The notes: generated by a model from the sequence alone, not told the origin. A DNA stretch of 64,000 bases from Planktomarina temperata RCA23 (GCF_000738435.1 NZ_CP003984.1:2976001-3040000), one strand, 5' to 3'; shown: positions 27,773-41,548, counted from the stretch's first letter. Numbers and translations are program-made.

Positions 27773-29263
27773 TTATGCCTTTGTCTTAATTGAGGTAAAC
27801 GCGCGGTAGATGTTTGATGCAAGAGTGATTACACCTGCAGCGATCAAAATTGCACAAATTGGACGAGAAAAATACGTGCCCAAATCGTAATGCACCATCT
27901 GCATGCCTTGCGCGAAATTTTGTTCGCCAATTTTACCAAGAATCAAACCTAGTACAATTGCAGGGATCGAAAACCCAGAACGGCGCAGCAGATACCCAAT
28001 AATGCCTGCTAGGAACATTACCATCACATCCAAAACCAAACCACGTCCGATATAAGCCCCTGTTGTGGCCAACATCAAAATAAGCGGTGCCAAGAACTGG
28101 AATGGGATTTTCAATAGGTTCAAAATAGTTTTGGTTTCTAAAACACCAATGATCAGGATGGACAAATTGGCGTAGAACATCGCCGCAAACACAATCCAAA
28201 TCAGATCAGGTGACAGCATAAAAACCAATGGACCAGGTTGCAGATCATGCATTTGGAACACCGCAACCATCATCGCGGTTAATGCGCCTCCCGGCAGACC
28301 CAATGCCAACAGCGGGATCATCGCCGCACCCGTTGCCGCGTTGTTTGCGGTTTCTGCGGAAATAACCCCTTCTAGTTTACCCTTGCCAAACTCCTCTGGG
28401 TTTTTGGACCACCGCACAGCTTCGCCATAACTCATGAAAGCGGCGAGCGTGGCGCCAATGCCCGGCAGGATGCCACAGAAAAACCCAACTAGGATAGATC
28501 GCAGCACAGCGATTTTATGCATCCATAGTTCAATAAAAGATGGAAACGTCATGCTGACTTTGGGTGCCTGGTATTTACCGCTGGCCTTCTTCTCAGCCTG
28601 AACAAAGATTTCTGAAACCGCAAAGAACCCCAAGATCGCAGGGATAAACGCAATACCAGCGGCTAAATCAGTCATGCCAAAATTATAACGGTTGATGCCT
28701 CCCACCGGATCTTGACCAATGGTTGCGATCAACAATCCGATTAGGACCGACATCCAGCCTTTCCAAATGGTGCGCGCCCCAACGGATGAGGCGACGATTA
28801 GACCAAAGAAAACAAGAGCAAAGATTTCAGGCGGGCCAATGTTGCGGATCGCCCAATTTGCTAATGGTTCGGTTGCGGCCATCATAACGAGGGCCGATGC
28901 AATGCCCCCAATGGCCGAACACAACACGGCTGCGCCAACAGCCTTTCCCGATTGGCCTTTTTGCGTCATGGGGTAGCCATCAAACGCGGTTGGAGCATTT
29001 TCGGCGGATCCAGGAATGTTGAACAAAATTGCAGTAATCGCACCGCCATAGGTCCCAGTACAGTAAATGACCGCAAACAACATAACGCCCTGTGCAGGTT
29101 CCAGGCTTGCGGTAAAGGGCAACAAAATCGCCGCAAGTGTCAGCATACTAACCCCGGGGATTGCCCCAAACAACATGCCGCCCACGACGCCAAAGACGAA
29201 GATGCCTATCGTGAAGGGATCACCAAAAAGAGCTGCGGAACCCGCTAAAAAATTCTCGATCAT
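27773..29263 (-). CDS. tctA: Tripartite tricarboxylate transporter permease TctA
   Basis: A 496-residue membrane protein with about 11-12 segments and the family hallmarks GGMLFGAIPGVSMLT and YGGAITAILFNIPGSAENAPTAFDG near the N terminus and FCGILPGIGATLAAFMSYGEA in the middle. It is the large permease of the TTT importer for carboxylates or sulfonates. It starts six bases after the tctB stop. Confidence 0.93.
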   Translation of the reverse strand: MIENFLAGSAALFGDPFTIGIFVFGVVGGMLFGAIPGVSMLTLAAILLPFTASLEPAQGVMLFAVIYCTGTYGGAITAILFNIPGSAENAPTAFDGYPMTQKGQSGKAVGAAVLCSAIGGIASALVMMAATEPLANWAIRNIGPPEIFALVFFGLIVASSVGARTIWKGWMSVLIGLLIATIGQDPVGGINRYNFGMTDLAAGIAFIPAILGFFAVSEIFVQAEKKASGKYQAPKVSMTFPSFIELWMHKIAVLRSILVGFFCGILPGIGATLAAFMSYGEAVRWSKNPEEFGKGKLEGVISAETANNAATGAAMIPLLALGLPGGALTAMMVAVFQMHDLQPGPLVFMLSPDLIWIVFAAMFYANLSILIIGVLETKTILNLLKIPFQFLAPLILMLATTGAYIGRGLVLDVMVMFLAGIIGYLLRRSGFSIPAIVLGLILGKIGEQNFAQGMQMVHYDLGTYFSRPICAILIAAGVITLASNIYRAFTSIKTKA

Positions 29264-29269
29264 TGCGCT

Positions 29270-29815
29270 TTAAATCCCTTGCAACTTAGCATTCAGTTTC
29301 AGCACCCACGCGCTGAAATCATAAAAGGGTGACACATTGCCTTGGGGCAATGGAGCGTTCAAAATCATTAGGAATAGCCCAATGAAAACACAATAAATAA
29401 ACAGAGTCATGATCAAGATCACCTTCCATCTACGTTCGCCAAAAAACCAGATAATTGCGGCAATGAAAAACGGTGCACTAAAGTAAATGCCAATTGGTTT
29501 GAGCAGATAGGCAAATATTAACGGCGTCAGCAGCACGGCTATCATGCGGCGTACAGTTCCGGCCTCACTAAAGTCTGCCTTATCCTCCGATTGGCCCAAA
29601 GTTGCCTGTGTCGCGTTGCCATAGCGATAATGGAACCAAAGATTTCCAAGTGTCGCCAATAGTAAAAATCCAACCACAACTCGTGGCCATGCGGTGGCCC
29701 CAAAGATATAGATTTCGATAGGTTGATTGAATTCGAATGAAAAGGCGTAAAAAATGCCAGCGATCAACAAAAAAATCGCGGCTTCGATCAGATTACTGAG
29801 TGTTAGTCGTCCCAC
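29270..29815 (-). CDS. tctB: Tripartite tricarboxylate transporter small permease TctB
   Basis: A 181-residue membrane protein with four hydrophobic segments (LIEAAIFLLIAGIFYAFSF, then ATAWPRVVVGFLLLATLG, two C-terminal) as in TctB. I prefer GTG 29815 because the longer frame start near 29854 falls inside the terminator-like hairpin after tctC; GGGA lies eight bases before the GTG. Confidence 0.85.
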   Translation of the reverse strand: MGRLTLSNLIEAAIFLLIAGIFYAFSFEFNQPIEIYIFGATAWPRVVVGFLLLATLGNLWFHYRYGNATQATLGQSEDKADFSEAGTVRRMIAVLLTPLIFAYLLKPIGIYFSAPFFIAAIIWFFGERRWKVILIMTLFIYCVFIGLFLMILNAPLPQGNVSPFYDFSAWVLKLNAKLQGI

Positions 29816-29841
29816 AGTATATTCCCATGCTCGCAGCAGAA

Positions 29842-29867
29842 AACATGGCGCCAAACGGCGCCATGTT
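29842..29867 (-). terminator. Hairpin after tctC (terminator or attenuator)
   Basis: A perfect 11-base stem (AACATGGCGCC 29842-29852 with 29857-29867) and four-base loop, 19 bases after the tctC stop, followed on the minus strand by a short T-rich run. Probably lowers transcription from the abundant binding-protein gene into the membrane and enzyme genes. Confidence 0.75.
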
Positions 29868-29885
29868 ATATTTATTATCTTTTGT

Positions 29886-30899
29886 TTATTTCACGTCTAG
29901 GCCCATGGCTTTGTACACTTCGCGATACTGCTCGATCGAACGGGCAATCAAATCTTTTGCACCGTTAGTATCACGATAGCTGTCAATCACAGTCATGAAT
30001 TTTGATTCATTGAATGCCTGGTAGCTGTCTTCACAATATCCACGCTGAAAAGCCCACTTTAGCCATTCGACGCGATCTACTGGTGCATCTGCATGTACAT
30101 AGAATCCCCGAAAACGTAGCAATGGATCAAAATCCATACCCACTTCTCGGTGCGTTGGCGTATCTGCAAACGCGGCTGGGCGTTCATCAAAGATTGTTAG
30201 GATTGGTTTAAATTGACCCGCATCAAGGAAGTTGCGCACATCACCAGGCTGCTCAAAAAGGGCGTCCACTTGTCCACCCAACAAGGCGCCGTAACGTGGG
30301 GCACCCTTGTCGAATGAGATCTGCTGAATTTTCATGCCACTTGCATCGGTGATAAAGCCCATTGTGACACGCTCCATCGAACCCTCTTTGGATACGTTCG
30401 CAATGGTTGCTTTGCCGTTTTGCGCCTTGACCCATTCTACAAAAGATGGCCAATCGCTAAAACGTGTTTCATTTGTGCGGATATACACCTGACTGAATGT
30501 CACCTGGCTAACCACCAGTGGGATCAAATCATCTGCTGGGTTTGGCATTGATGAATCCAACGCATGCGCAGAGGACGCGTCATCAATGTGTTCCAAAACG
30601 TTATATCCATCTGCTGGCGCCGCCATATAGGCCGTCATACCAACAGTCCCAGAACCGCCTGGTTTGTGATCGCGGTTGATTGGAATGCCAGTCAGTTCAG
30701 TCACCGCTTCGGCCATCGCAGCAGCTACCTGCCCTGATCCACCTGCAGGACCATATGGTACGATCATTGTCAAAGCACGCTCTGGAAACCCACCAGGTTT
30801 GTCAAAAGATGCTTCACCACGTTTACACTCAAATGCATACGCCGATCCAGCTGCCATCATCGCAGCACAAAGTGCCGCTGTTCCAATAATATTTCTCAT
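29886..30899 (-). CDS. tctC: Tripartite tricarboxylate transporter substrate-binding protein TctC
   Basis: A 337-residue periplasmic protein; signal peptide residues ~1-22 (ending SAYAF). The mature part has the TctC pattern ERALTMIVPYGPAGGSG, PINRDHKPGGSGTVGM and VDALFEQPGDVRNFLDAGQ. GGGAGG precedes the ATG. First gene of tctC-tctB-tctA-dehydrogenase-ligase; the catabolic genes being in the same unit suggest its ligand is the substrate of the ligase. A cysteine pair (mature Cys near the N terminus and one in GYCEDS) may form a disulfide. Confidence 0.92.
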   Translation of the reverse strand: MRNIIGTAALCAAMMAAGSAYAFECKRGEASFDKPGGFPERALTMIVPYGPAGGSGQVAAAMAEAVTELTGIPINRDHKPGGSGTVGMTAYMAAPADGYNVLEHIDDASSAHALDSSMPNPADDLIPLVVSQVTFSQVYIRTNETRFSDWPSFVEWVKAQNGKATIANVSKEGSMERVTMGFITDASGMKIQQISFDKGAPRYGALLGGQVDALFEQPGDVRNFLDAGQFKPILTIFDERPAAFADTPTHREVGMDFDPLLRFRGFYVHADAPVDRVEWLKWAFQRGYCEDSYQAFNESKFMTVIDSYRDTNGAKDLIARSIEQYREVYKAMGLDVK

Positions 30900-30956
30900 T
30901 TTTTACCTCCCTTATGGGTGCCGCAACGTAAAATCTTACCCCTAGCTTGCCGAACC

Positions 30957-30970
30957 GAACCATATGGTTC
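30957..30970. promoter_or_regulatory. 14-base palindrome upstream of tctC, candidate operator
   Basis: GAACCATATGGTTC is a perfect 14-base palindrome, 58-71 bases before the tctC ATG, the right place for a regulator site of the tct operon. No regulator gene is found in the cluster, so the cognate factor must be elsewhere. Confidence 0.45.
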
Positions 30971-31811
30971 ACATATCAGACAACATCCTCAAAAAGCCCT
31001 TTACATCCATGGCACTTAGTCCAGCTTAACTTTTAATTTTTTTCTGTCTATGTTTATTGTATCGCACCAAAATAAGTTTTTTCTAACAGTCTGTTATCAG
31101 ATTTCTAGCGCGGCAGGTTTGCAGTACCCGCGCAACAATATGTAATCTTGTTCCGCGCCAGGCTCACTGGAACCCGCAGAGGCATTTCTCCAAATTCGCA
31201 AAGCACCATAACTAGATGAGAACAACCCACCTGTCCTGGATCGATAAATTGGGGAGGAAACTCTACGCTGATTGCAGTCGTAAGCTACGCCATAAAACAA
31301 AACTTATACCTTCCAGTGTTCCAGAAGATAACATGAATGGGGCCCAAACAAAATGAACAAGGCGATGCGCGTAGAGCATCAACACCTTCCCTCGACTAGC
31401 AGCCATGATTCTGGGCCAAGCCAATCGCGCAATCTAGCCGTGGATCAAGGATATCGCATCAACTTCATAAAAAGAAAAATCTTTTGCAAAGTCCTGGTGG
31501 GGCAGGTCAGAAACTCAAAGCATACTTGAGCTTGACGCTGCTACAACCGACTGTGACGATGTGTGAGAAATGGTACGGTCAGGCCGAATATGAGATTACT
31601 CTGAACAACCAAAGTATACGTGAATGGGCGAATCCATAGTGAATTCCTAATCTCGACTGCCCACCTAACGAGAATTACTAAAACCAAACGAAATCTCACC
31701 TGTAAAAGTCGAGATAAATAAAATTTTAATATATATTTTATTTAGTTCTACGTTTTTAAGTCCGGCACCAAGGCGCCGGAGGCAGCTTCCTTAACATGGT
31801 AAGATGGCAGC
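30971..31811. other. Gene-poor AT-rich interval between accessory cluster and complex I gene
   Basis: No convincing gene in about 840 bases. Short frames exist on both strands (for example a 58-codon frame 31353-31529 on plus and one at 31097-31300 on minus) but none has a family I recognise. The text looks like degraded coding DNA in places. A perfect AT-only inverted repeat (31715-31724 with 31735-31744) lies near its end. Confidence 0.6.
31715..31744. repeat. AT-only inverted repeat
   Basis: TAAATAAAAT and its exact complement are separated by ten A/T bases. It is in non-coding DNA after the complex I accessory gene. Possibly a DNA-bending or nucleoid-protein site, or chance in AT-rich text. 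Confidence 0.5.
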
Positions 31812-32123
31812 CTAATGGGTCCAGACACCACGACGATTTGTTGCGAAATTTTCCCCATAACCGCCAGGACGTATATTTGTTGCCCGCTTTTGCGGTTCCA
31901 CAATCGTGGCTTGAATACCGTGACGTTCCGCATAGTCCACAGCCGCATCCTTAGTGTCAAACTGCAGACGAACCTGGGTTTGTGTATCGTCGCTGGAAGT
32001 CCAACCCATCAAAGGATCAATACGGCGGGCTTCCGAATGTGCAAATTCCAACACCCAAAGTTTGGTTTTGGCCGTCCCTGATGACATAGCTGTCTTGGCG
32101 GGCTGGTAGATTCGTGCAAACAT
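31812..32123 (-). CDS. ETC complex I subunit family protein (NDUFS4-like)
   Basis: A 103-residue protein typical of alphaproteobacterial homologues of mitochondrial NDUFS4, an accessory subunit of NADH:quinone oxidoreductase. Visible: [56 protein letters not shown] and the end [18 protein letters not shown] 32123 has GGAGG five bases upstream. It lies directly downstream of the 5S rRNA gene on the same strand, away from any nuo operon. Confidence 0.92.
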   Translation of the reverse strand: MFARIYQPAKTAMSSGTAKTKLWVLEFAHSEARRIDPLMGWTSSDDTQTQVRLQFDTKDAAVDYAERHGIQATIVEPQKRATNIRPGGYGENFATNRRGVWTH

Positions 32124-32248
32124 GATGTCCTCCATAGCCGCTGTTTTAATGTCTTTCAGCTCCAAGGCAAGCACTTGCTCGCGCCTGGGTATGGGTACTT
32201 TAAGCTTATATCTATTGTTATCGTATGAGAGATATTAATCTATCTAGG

Positions 32249-32363
<115 letters not shown>

Positions 32364-32479
32364 CAAGATAGATTATAGATTGCGTTTTGCAATCAAACTG
32401 GTTGTTCCAAGTTAAGTTTATTACGCGGCAATAGTGTATGGCTTTTGGATCTGTATTGGCGTGTCTGCCTTCTACTGGA

Positions 32480-35397
<2,918 letters not shown>

Positions 35398-35400
35398 TCC

Positions 35401-35834
35401 AGAAGAAGACAGGCCTTTTGCGTGTCCTGCCAACATCATCCGAAGATGACTAAATTCTGAACCAAAAGTCATACAAAATTATTCCCATGGGCCCCCGCTG
35501 GTTCAAAGAGGGGGCAACATGCGTGCCGCCACTGCCCGGATAGAGCAGCGACGATGAGCAAAACCTTGCGGCTTTACTCAGGTATAATTGTACTTAACTT
35601 GGAACAAAATTACTTTGTGAACTGTTGCTATATATGACACCCCAATCAAAAGATAAGATTGCTCCTACCCCTCTCACACGATGCCAAACAACATCACGAT
35701 ACACCTTACGCGGTGCATCAGTAATTCTGATGTTTGTATCTCTCTTTACGATGTCAAGTCAGTCCGAAGACTGAACAATGTCCAAGTTGGACAGCAAAAC
35801 AACAAAAGTTGCTTAACTTTCAAACTTAAATCCT
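35401..35834 (-). other. 16S-23S spacer, part between tRNA-Ala and 23S
   Basis: About 430 bases of transcribed spacer with no coding frame. It carries AT-rich stretches and the rRNA processing-stem arm next to 23S. Nothing further recognisable. Confidence 0.7.
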
Positions 35835-35910
35835 TGGTGGAGCGTATCGGGATCGAACCGATGACCCCCTGCTTGCAAAGCAGGTGCTCTCCCAGCTGAG
35901 CTAACGCCCC
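35835..35910 (-). tRNA. tRNA-Ala (anticodon TGC)
   Basis: A 76-base cloverleaf including encoded CCA. The minus strand starts GGGGCGTTAGCTCAGCTGGG, anticodon arm CTGCTTTGCAAGCAG with TGC in the loop, T-arm GGTTCGATCC. Located in the rRNA spacer. Confidence 0.97.
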
Positions 35911-35930
35911 ATTTAAGGGTGTGTAATCTA

Positions 35931-36007
<77 letters not shown>

Positions 36008-36246
36008 AGTGGATCTTGAATAACAAGATCGACAACGCCCGACAGGTGACTTGCAAAGCAAGTCTGCCGAAAGGGCCGGTGGTGGTCCAATCAGGCGGTT
36101 TATACAAGCCTAAGGCTCGCAATTCTGAAGAGATATGAGGACGGCTCGGCCCAAGTCCATCAAAAGATGAACTGATGTTTTGATATGCAAAGGACATATC
36201 ATGCTAAGTGATCTACGAGTAAGACCGAAGTCTTGCTGCTAAGATC

Positions 36247-37720
<1,474 letters not shown>

Positions 37721-38310
37721 AATACAGTTACCTGTATAACCTTGACGTTCGAACCTCTGCACATCGTCCCGCTGTTCAGGCGGGACATCATTTCTGTTCA
37801 TTGTGCTTCAGTTTCAAAAGAAACAAAAACCTAACAAACAGTGAAGCTGACCTTACATCATCGGACACCCTCAAAAGAGGTAGCCCTAGTAAGTCGATAT
37901 GCAGTTGTTTGTTCATCGAATGAACCAAACCGCCCACATATCTCTTCAGATACCAAAATTTCAAATAACGTGACACAAAAAAAGCCAAATTACGCAATAA
38001 CAATATGCGCAAAATGATCGTTTTATCTTTCTGTGTCTGACCAGCGCGGCGTCTCTGCGTTGCTGATAGAGGGCTTCTAAGGTTACTGATCAAAAGCCGC
38101 AAGAGCTTTTTTGCAGAAATGTCTAATTTTTTGAATTAAGTTTTTAAACGATTAAAAACAGTGCCATAATTTGACTTTCAATGACTGCTGCCTGCCGGTG
38201 AGGCATTCAAAACACATGCGGACAGGCCAAAAAACAAGAATTCGTGGGAATCTTGGCAGCGCAAACATGCCAGCCGCCAAAGACTCACCTGCAAACCGGC
38301 CGAGGTGCCC
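37721..38310 (-). promoter_or_regulatory. rRNA operon leader and promoter region
   Basis: No gene here. Reading on the minus strand, TTGCGG (38102-38097) and TTAGAA (38080-38075) are 16 bases apart and could be the -35/-10 of the rrn promoter, preceded by an A/T-rich UP-like stretch. A hairpin GTCCCGC/GCGGGAC (37766-37786) stands in the transcribed leader 45 bases before 16S. The -35/-10 call is tentative. Confidence 0.45.
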
Positions 38311-38946
38311 TCATCCGATGAGCTTTTTCCGCAGCCCCTGAAGGCCTGACTGCAATCCACGACGCCATTTGCTCACACGGAGGGCCAAAAACGCCAGGAT
38401 CACGACCATATGGGCCAGCGCTTCCACATCAAAGCCTTTAGACAGCATGATGAAATGCAGCCCAGCCAAAATAGCCACCAGATAGATCAGGCGATGCAGA
38501 ATACGCCAGAAGCGTCCCAGGCGCCGGACCGAAAGATCATTGGACGTGATCGCCAAGGGGATCATCGCGACAAAGCCTGCGAACCCTACGGTCACATAGG
38601 GGCGTTTGACAATCTCAGTCCAGATTTGGTTGAGGCCTTGCAGATCAAGTACGAACCAGACCAAGAAATGCGCCGTGACATAGGCAAAAGCCATCACCCC
38701 GATGGCTCTGCGGAATCGCACCAGATTGATCCGAGTGAAATGCAACAGCGGTGAAATGGCGAGACCCAGAATTAAGAGCTTGAGGGCAAATTCGCCCAGC
38801 TCCTCTTCCAGTTCATTAATAGGTTCTGGTCCAAGGTTATCGGTCAAGCCCGCCGCAATGACCAAGAGGCCCGGAATAGGGAGAATGAGGTACAGAACCC
38901 AGGTCGGAATTTTGCGCAGACCCGTGTTGATCCATTGTATAAGCAT
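38311..38946 (-). CDS. msrQ: Protein-methionine-sulfoxide reductase heme-binding subunit MsrQ
   Basis: A 211-residue integral membrane cytochrome b-type protein with about six segments. The heme-ligand histidines are seen in LLHFTRIN, AYVTAHFLVWF, RILHRLIYL and GLHFIML. It passes quinol electrons to periplasmic MsrP, which repairs oxidised methionines. It follows msrP with an 85-base gap on the same strand. A ribosome site before ATG 38946 is not obvious. Confidence 0.93.
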   Translation of the reverse strand: MLIQWINTGLRKIPTWVLYLILPIPGLLVIAAGLTDNLGPEPINELEEELGEFALKLLILGLAISPLLHFTRINLVRFRRAIGVMAFAYVTAHFLVWFVLDLQGLNQIWTEIVKRPYVTVGFAGFVAMIPLAITSNDLSVRRLGRFWRILHRLIYLVAILAGLHFIMLSKGFDVEALAHMVVILAFLALRVSKWRRGLQSGLQGLRKKLIG

Positions 38947-39031
38947 TATGGCAATCCATTTTCATTTAATAGATGCCACAATAGCCGAATGGCTGCCCCA
39001 TGCAAACACCCTGCGCCGCGCTGGCGAGACG

Positions 39032-39934
39032 CTAAAAATACGTCGTGAGATCCATACCCTTGTAGAGATCTGCAACTTCAGCCTCATACCCGTTGAACAT
39101 CAATGTTGGTTGCCGACGATTAAACAGGCCACCGCCAATCTTGCGCTCTGAGGCTTGCGACCAGCGTGGATGGCTCACCGTTGGATTCACATTGCTGTAA
39201 AAGCCGTATTCGCGGGCATTGGCCATATTCCAGCTCGTGGCAGGCTCTTGGTCCGTCAACGTGATCCGCACGATGGATTTGATCGATTTAAATCCGTATT
39301 TCCAAGGCACCACCAATCGGATCGGCGCGCCATTCTGATTTGGGATGGGCTTGCCGTAAATTCCCGTCGCCATCAGGGTCAAAGGATGCAGCGCCTCATC
39401 AAGCCGCAACCCCTCGCGATAGGGCCAATCCAGGACAGGATAGCGCAGACCTGGCATTTCATCGGGACGGTTGGCAGTCTCAAAGGCAACATATTTGGCC
39501 CCCGACTGTACGCCGACCTTATCGAGAATGTCTTTCAGCTCCACCCCATTCCAAGGCACGACCATCGACCAGGCTTCAACGCATCGGAACCGATAGATAC
39601 GCTCCTCTTCACTTAACCCCTCAAGCAGCGAGGTCAGCGAATAGCGCCCAGGCGCATCGACCAAACCATCTACTTCAATCTCCCAACCAGAGGTGTTCAA
39701 CCGGTGGGCGTTGGCGGCAGGATCTTCCTTATCGGTGCCAAATTCATAGAAATTGTTATAGCTGGTGATATGCTCCCAAGTGTTGGGCTCTAAGGTTTCC
39801 GCCAGAGCCGGGCTGGCGATCGAAGCCATAGCCCCTGCCCCCAAGGCGCCTGCGATAACTTGCCTGCGATTGAGCCAAAGCGGCTCCGGAGTGACATCCG
39901 CGCGTGTCAGCGTATTGGTCCAGCGATGTGCCAT
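39032..39934 (-). CDS. msrP: Protein-methionine-sulfoxide reductase catalytic subunit MsrP
   Basis: Periplasmic molybdopterin enzyme, 300 residues. Tat signal NRRQVIAG (Arg23-Arg24) with cleavage after SPALA; the molybdenum-ligating Cys118 lies in RFRCVEAWSMVVPW. AAGGA lies before ATG 39934; 21 further open codons upstream are not family-like. Reduces methionine sulfoxide in exported proteins, with electrons from MsrQ encoded next. Confidence 0.95.
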   Translation of the reverse strand: MAHRWTNTLTRADVTPEPLWLNRRQVIAGALGAGAMASIASPALAETLEPNTWEHITSYNNFYEFGTDKEDPAANAHRLNTSGWEIEVDGLVDAPGRYSLTSLLEGLSEEERIYRFRCVEAWSMVVPWNGVELKDILDKVGVQSGAKYVAFETANRPDEMPGLRYPVLDWPYREGLRLDEALHPLTLMATGIYGKPIPNQNGAPIRLVVPWKYGFKSIKSIVRITLTDQEPATSWNMANAREYGFYSNVNPTVSHPRWSQASERKIGGGLFNRRQPTLMFNGYEAEVADLYKGMDLTTYF

Positions 39935-40083
39935 GGTGAGATCCTTTCTCTTGAGGAAAACATAGCCCAAAAGCCGCTTCTGTCCACTACAAGTCACATC
40001 ACAGCTTCGCTAGGTGCCTGAAACATTTTGAGCACTTGCCTCTGCTGCGACCCAGCGGCACAGTCAGGCAAAAGGAGAATGAT

Positions 40084-40839
40084 ATGAAAACTGCACTCAT
40101 TACCGGCGCGGCGCGCGGCATTGGACTTGCCACAACGGATATACTCTGCGCGCAGGGATGGCATGTGGTCATGGTGGACAGAGACGCAGAAGAGTTGACG
40201 GCGAGAGCATTTGAGCGCCAAGCGGTGACCGCGGCGGTGCATGATATTTCAGATCCAGACCAAGTGGACAGTATGATCGCAGCGACGCTGGCCGCGCGTG
40301 GGCAGATTGACGCTTTGGTCAATAACGCTGGGGTTGCCGATTTTGGCCCGATTGAGCAAACCACCTTCGCGCGCTGGCGGCGGGTCATGGAAACCAATCT
40401 GGACGGGGCGTTTCTGTGCACCCAAGCGGCCACTCCAGCCCTCAAGGCCAGTCGCGGCGCAGTGGTCAATATCGCCTCAATCTCTGGTCTGCGCGCCTCG
40501 ACCCTGCGGGTGGCCTATGGAACGTCAAAAGCTGCAATCATTCATATGACACAGCAATATGCGGCAGAGCTTGGCGAATATGGCATTCGGGTCAATTCTG
40601 TGGCGCCCGGCCCGGTGCGCACCAAACTGGCCATGGCCGTCCATACCCAAGACATCATCGATGCCTATCACGACGCCATTCCACTGGGTCGCTATGGTAG
40701 CGAAGCGGAAATCGGGCAGGTCATCGCCTTTCTATGCTCAGATGAGGCCAGCTTTGTGACCGGGCAAAATATCTCGGTCGATGGGGGATTTGAAAGCACG
40801 GGTATTGGTCTGCCGTCACTCCGCGGGCAAACCAAGTAG
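40084..40839 (+). CDS. Short-chain dehydrogenase/reductase (SDR)
   Basis: 251 residues, classical SDR. Cofactor motif TGAARGIG (7-14), NNAG at 80-83, catalytic Ser in NIASISG and Tyr145/Lys149 in YGTSK; the end has FVTGQNISVDGG. AAGGAG lies before ATG 40084. The substrate is not readable. The last 24 bases overlap the opposing HAD gene. Confidence 0.9.
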   Translation: MKTALITGAARGIGLATTDILCAQGWHVVMVDRDAEELTARAFERQAVTAAVHDISDPDQVDSMIAATLAARGQIDALVNNAGVADFGPIEQTTFARWRRVMETNLDGAFLCTQAATPALKASRGAVVNIASISGLRASTLRVAYGTSKAAIIHMTQQYAAELGEYGIRVNSVAPGPVRTKLAMAVHTQDIIDAYHDAIPLGRYGSEAEIGQVIAFLCSDEASFVTGQNISVDGGFESTGIGLPSLRGQTK

Positions 40840-41484
40840 CGCAGGCAGCTGCGCCATATCGTCAAACACGAGATCCGTAAGACCTTCAAATTTGGCGCGC
40901 GGAGTGTCGCGCGTAAATCCCAAAACGGCCATGCCCGCAGCCACGGCGGCCTGTGCTCCGGTGGCGCTGTCTTCAACCACCACACAGTCTTGCCGCGCCA
41001 CACCCGCTTGGCTGGCAGCCAATAGATAAACATCCGGAGCAGGTTTGGGCGCGGCGACATCTTCGCGCGAATAGATCCGCCCCGCAAAGCGCGCCGCCAA
41101 GCCGCAGCGCGCCAAGGTAATTTCCATCTTGCGATGCGGCCCGTTTGAGCCAATCGCATAGGGAATGTCCTGATGATCCAAACGATCCAACACCGCTGCA
41201 ATGCCCGGGATAGGCGCGACACTGCGGGCCAAAACAGCAAACACTTTGTCATAGATTTGATCGACCCAATCTGCTGGAATATCCGCGCCCATGGCCCGCG
41301 CTTGGGCACCGGCCCCGGCAATGGTTCCACCCACGAACAGATCGGTGACTTTCGGCAACTCAAGCGGCAAGCCTCTTGCGGCCAGATCTTTACGGATCAG
41401 TTGCAGTGTCAGAGGTTCACTATCTACCACGACGCCGTCACAATCAAAAATTACCATCTTAGGCAGGCGTTCAAGCTGTCGCAT
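40816..41484 (-). CDS. HAD-superfamily phosphatase (beta-phosphoglucomutase/GPH-like)
   Basis: 222 residues. Nucleophile motif FDCDGVVVDSEPLT with Asp14 and Asp16, cap domain, GSNG phosphate motif, SREDVAAPKPAPDVYLLAA with Lys, and VVEDSATGAQAAVAAG. AAGGAA lies before ATG 41484. Hydrolyses or isomerises a small sugar phosphate or related ester; the exact substrate is unknown. Convergent with the SDR gene. Confidence 0.88.
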   Translation of the reverse strand: MRQLERLPKMVIFDCDGVVVDSEPLTLQLIRKDLAARGLPLELPKVTDLFVGGTIAGAGAQARAMGADIPADWVDQIYDKVFAVLARSVAPIPGIAAVLDRLDHQDIPYAIGSNGPHRKMEITLARCGLAARFAGRIYSREDVAAPKPAPDVYLLAASQAGVARQDCVVVEDSATGAQAAVAAGMAVLGFTRDTPRAKFEGLTDLVFDDMAQLPALLGLPAE

Positions 41485-41548
41485 ATAGTGTTCCTTGTGA
41501 AATAAAGCGCCCCCACGCGATTGCACGGGGGCGCTGGTGTTCGAGAGC

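Noticed and set aside
31097-31300. 67-codon minus-strand frame in the gene-poor interval
   Set aside because: No recognisable family or start signal; left as part of the undefined interval.
31491-31498. TTTGCAAA in the gene-poor interval
   Set aside because: An 8-base word is expected about once in a window of this size; no propionate gene follows.
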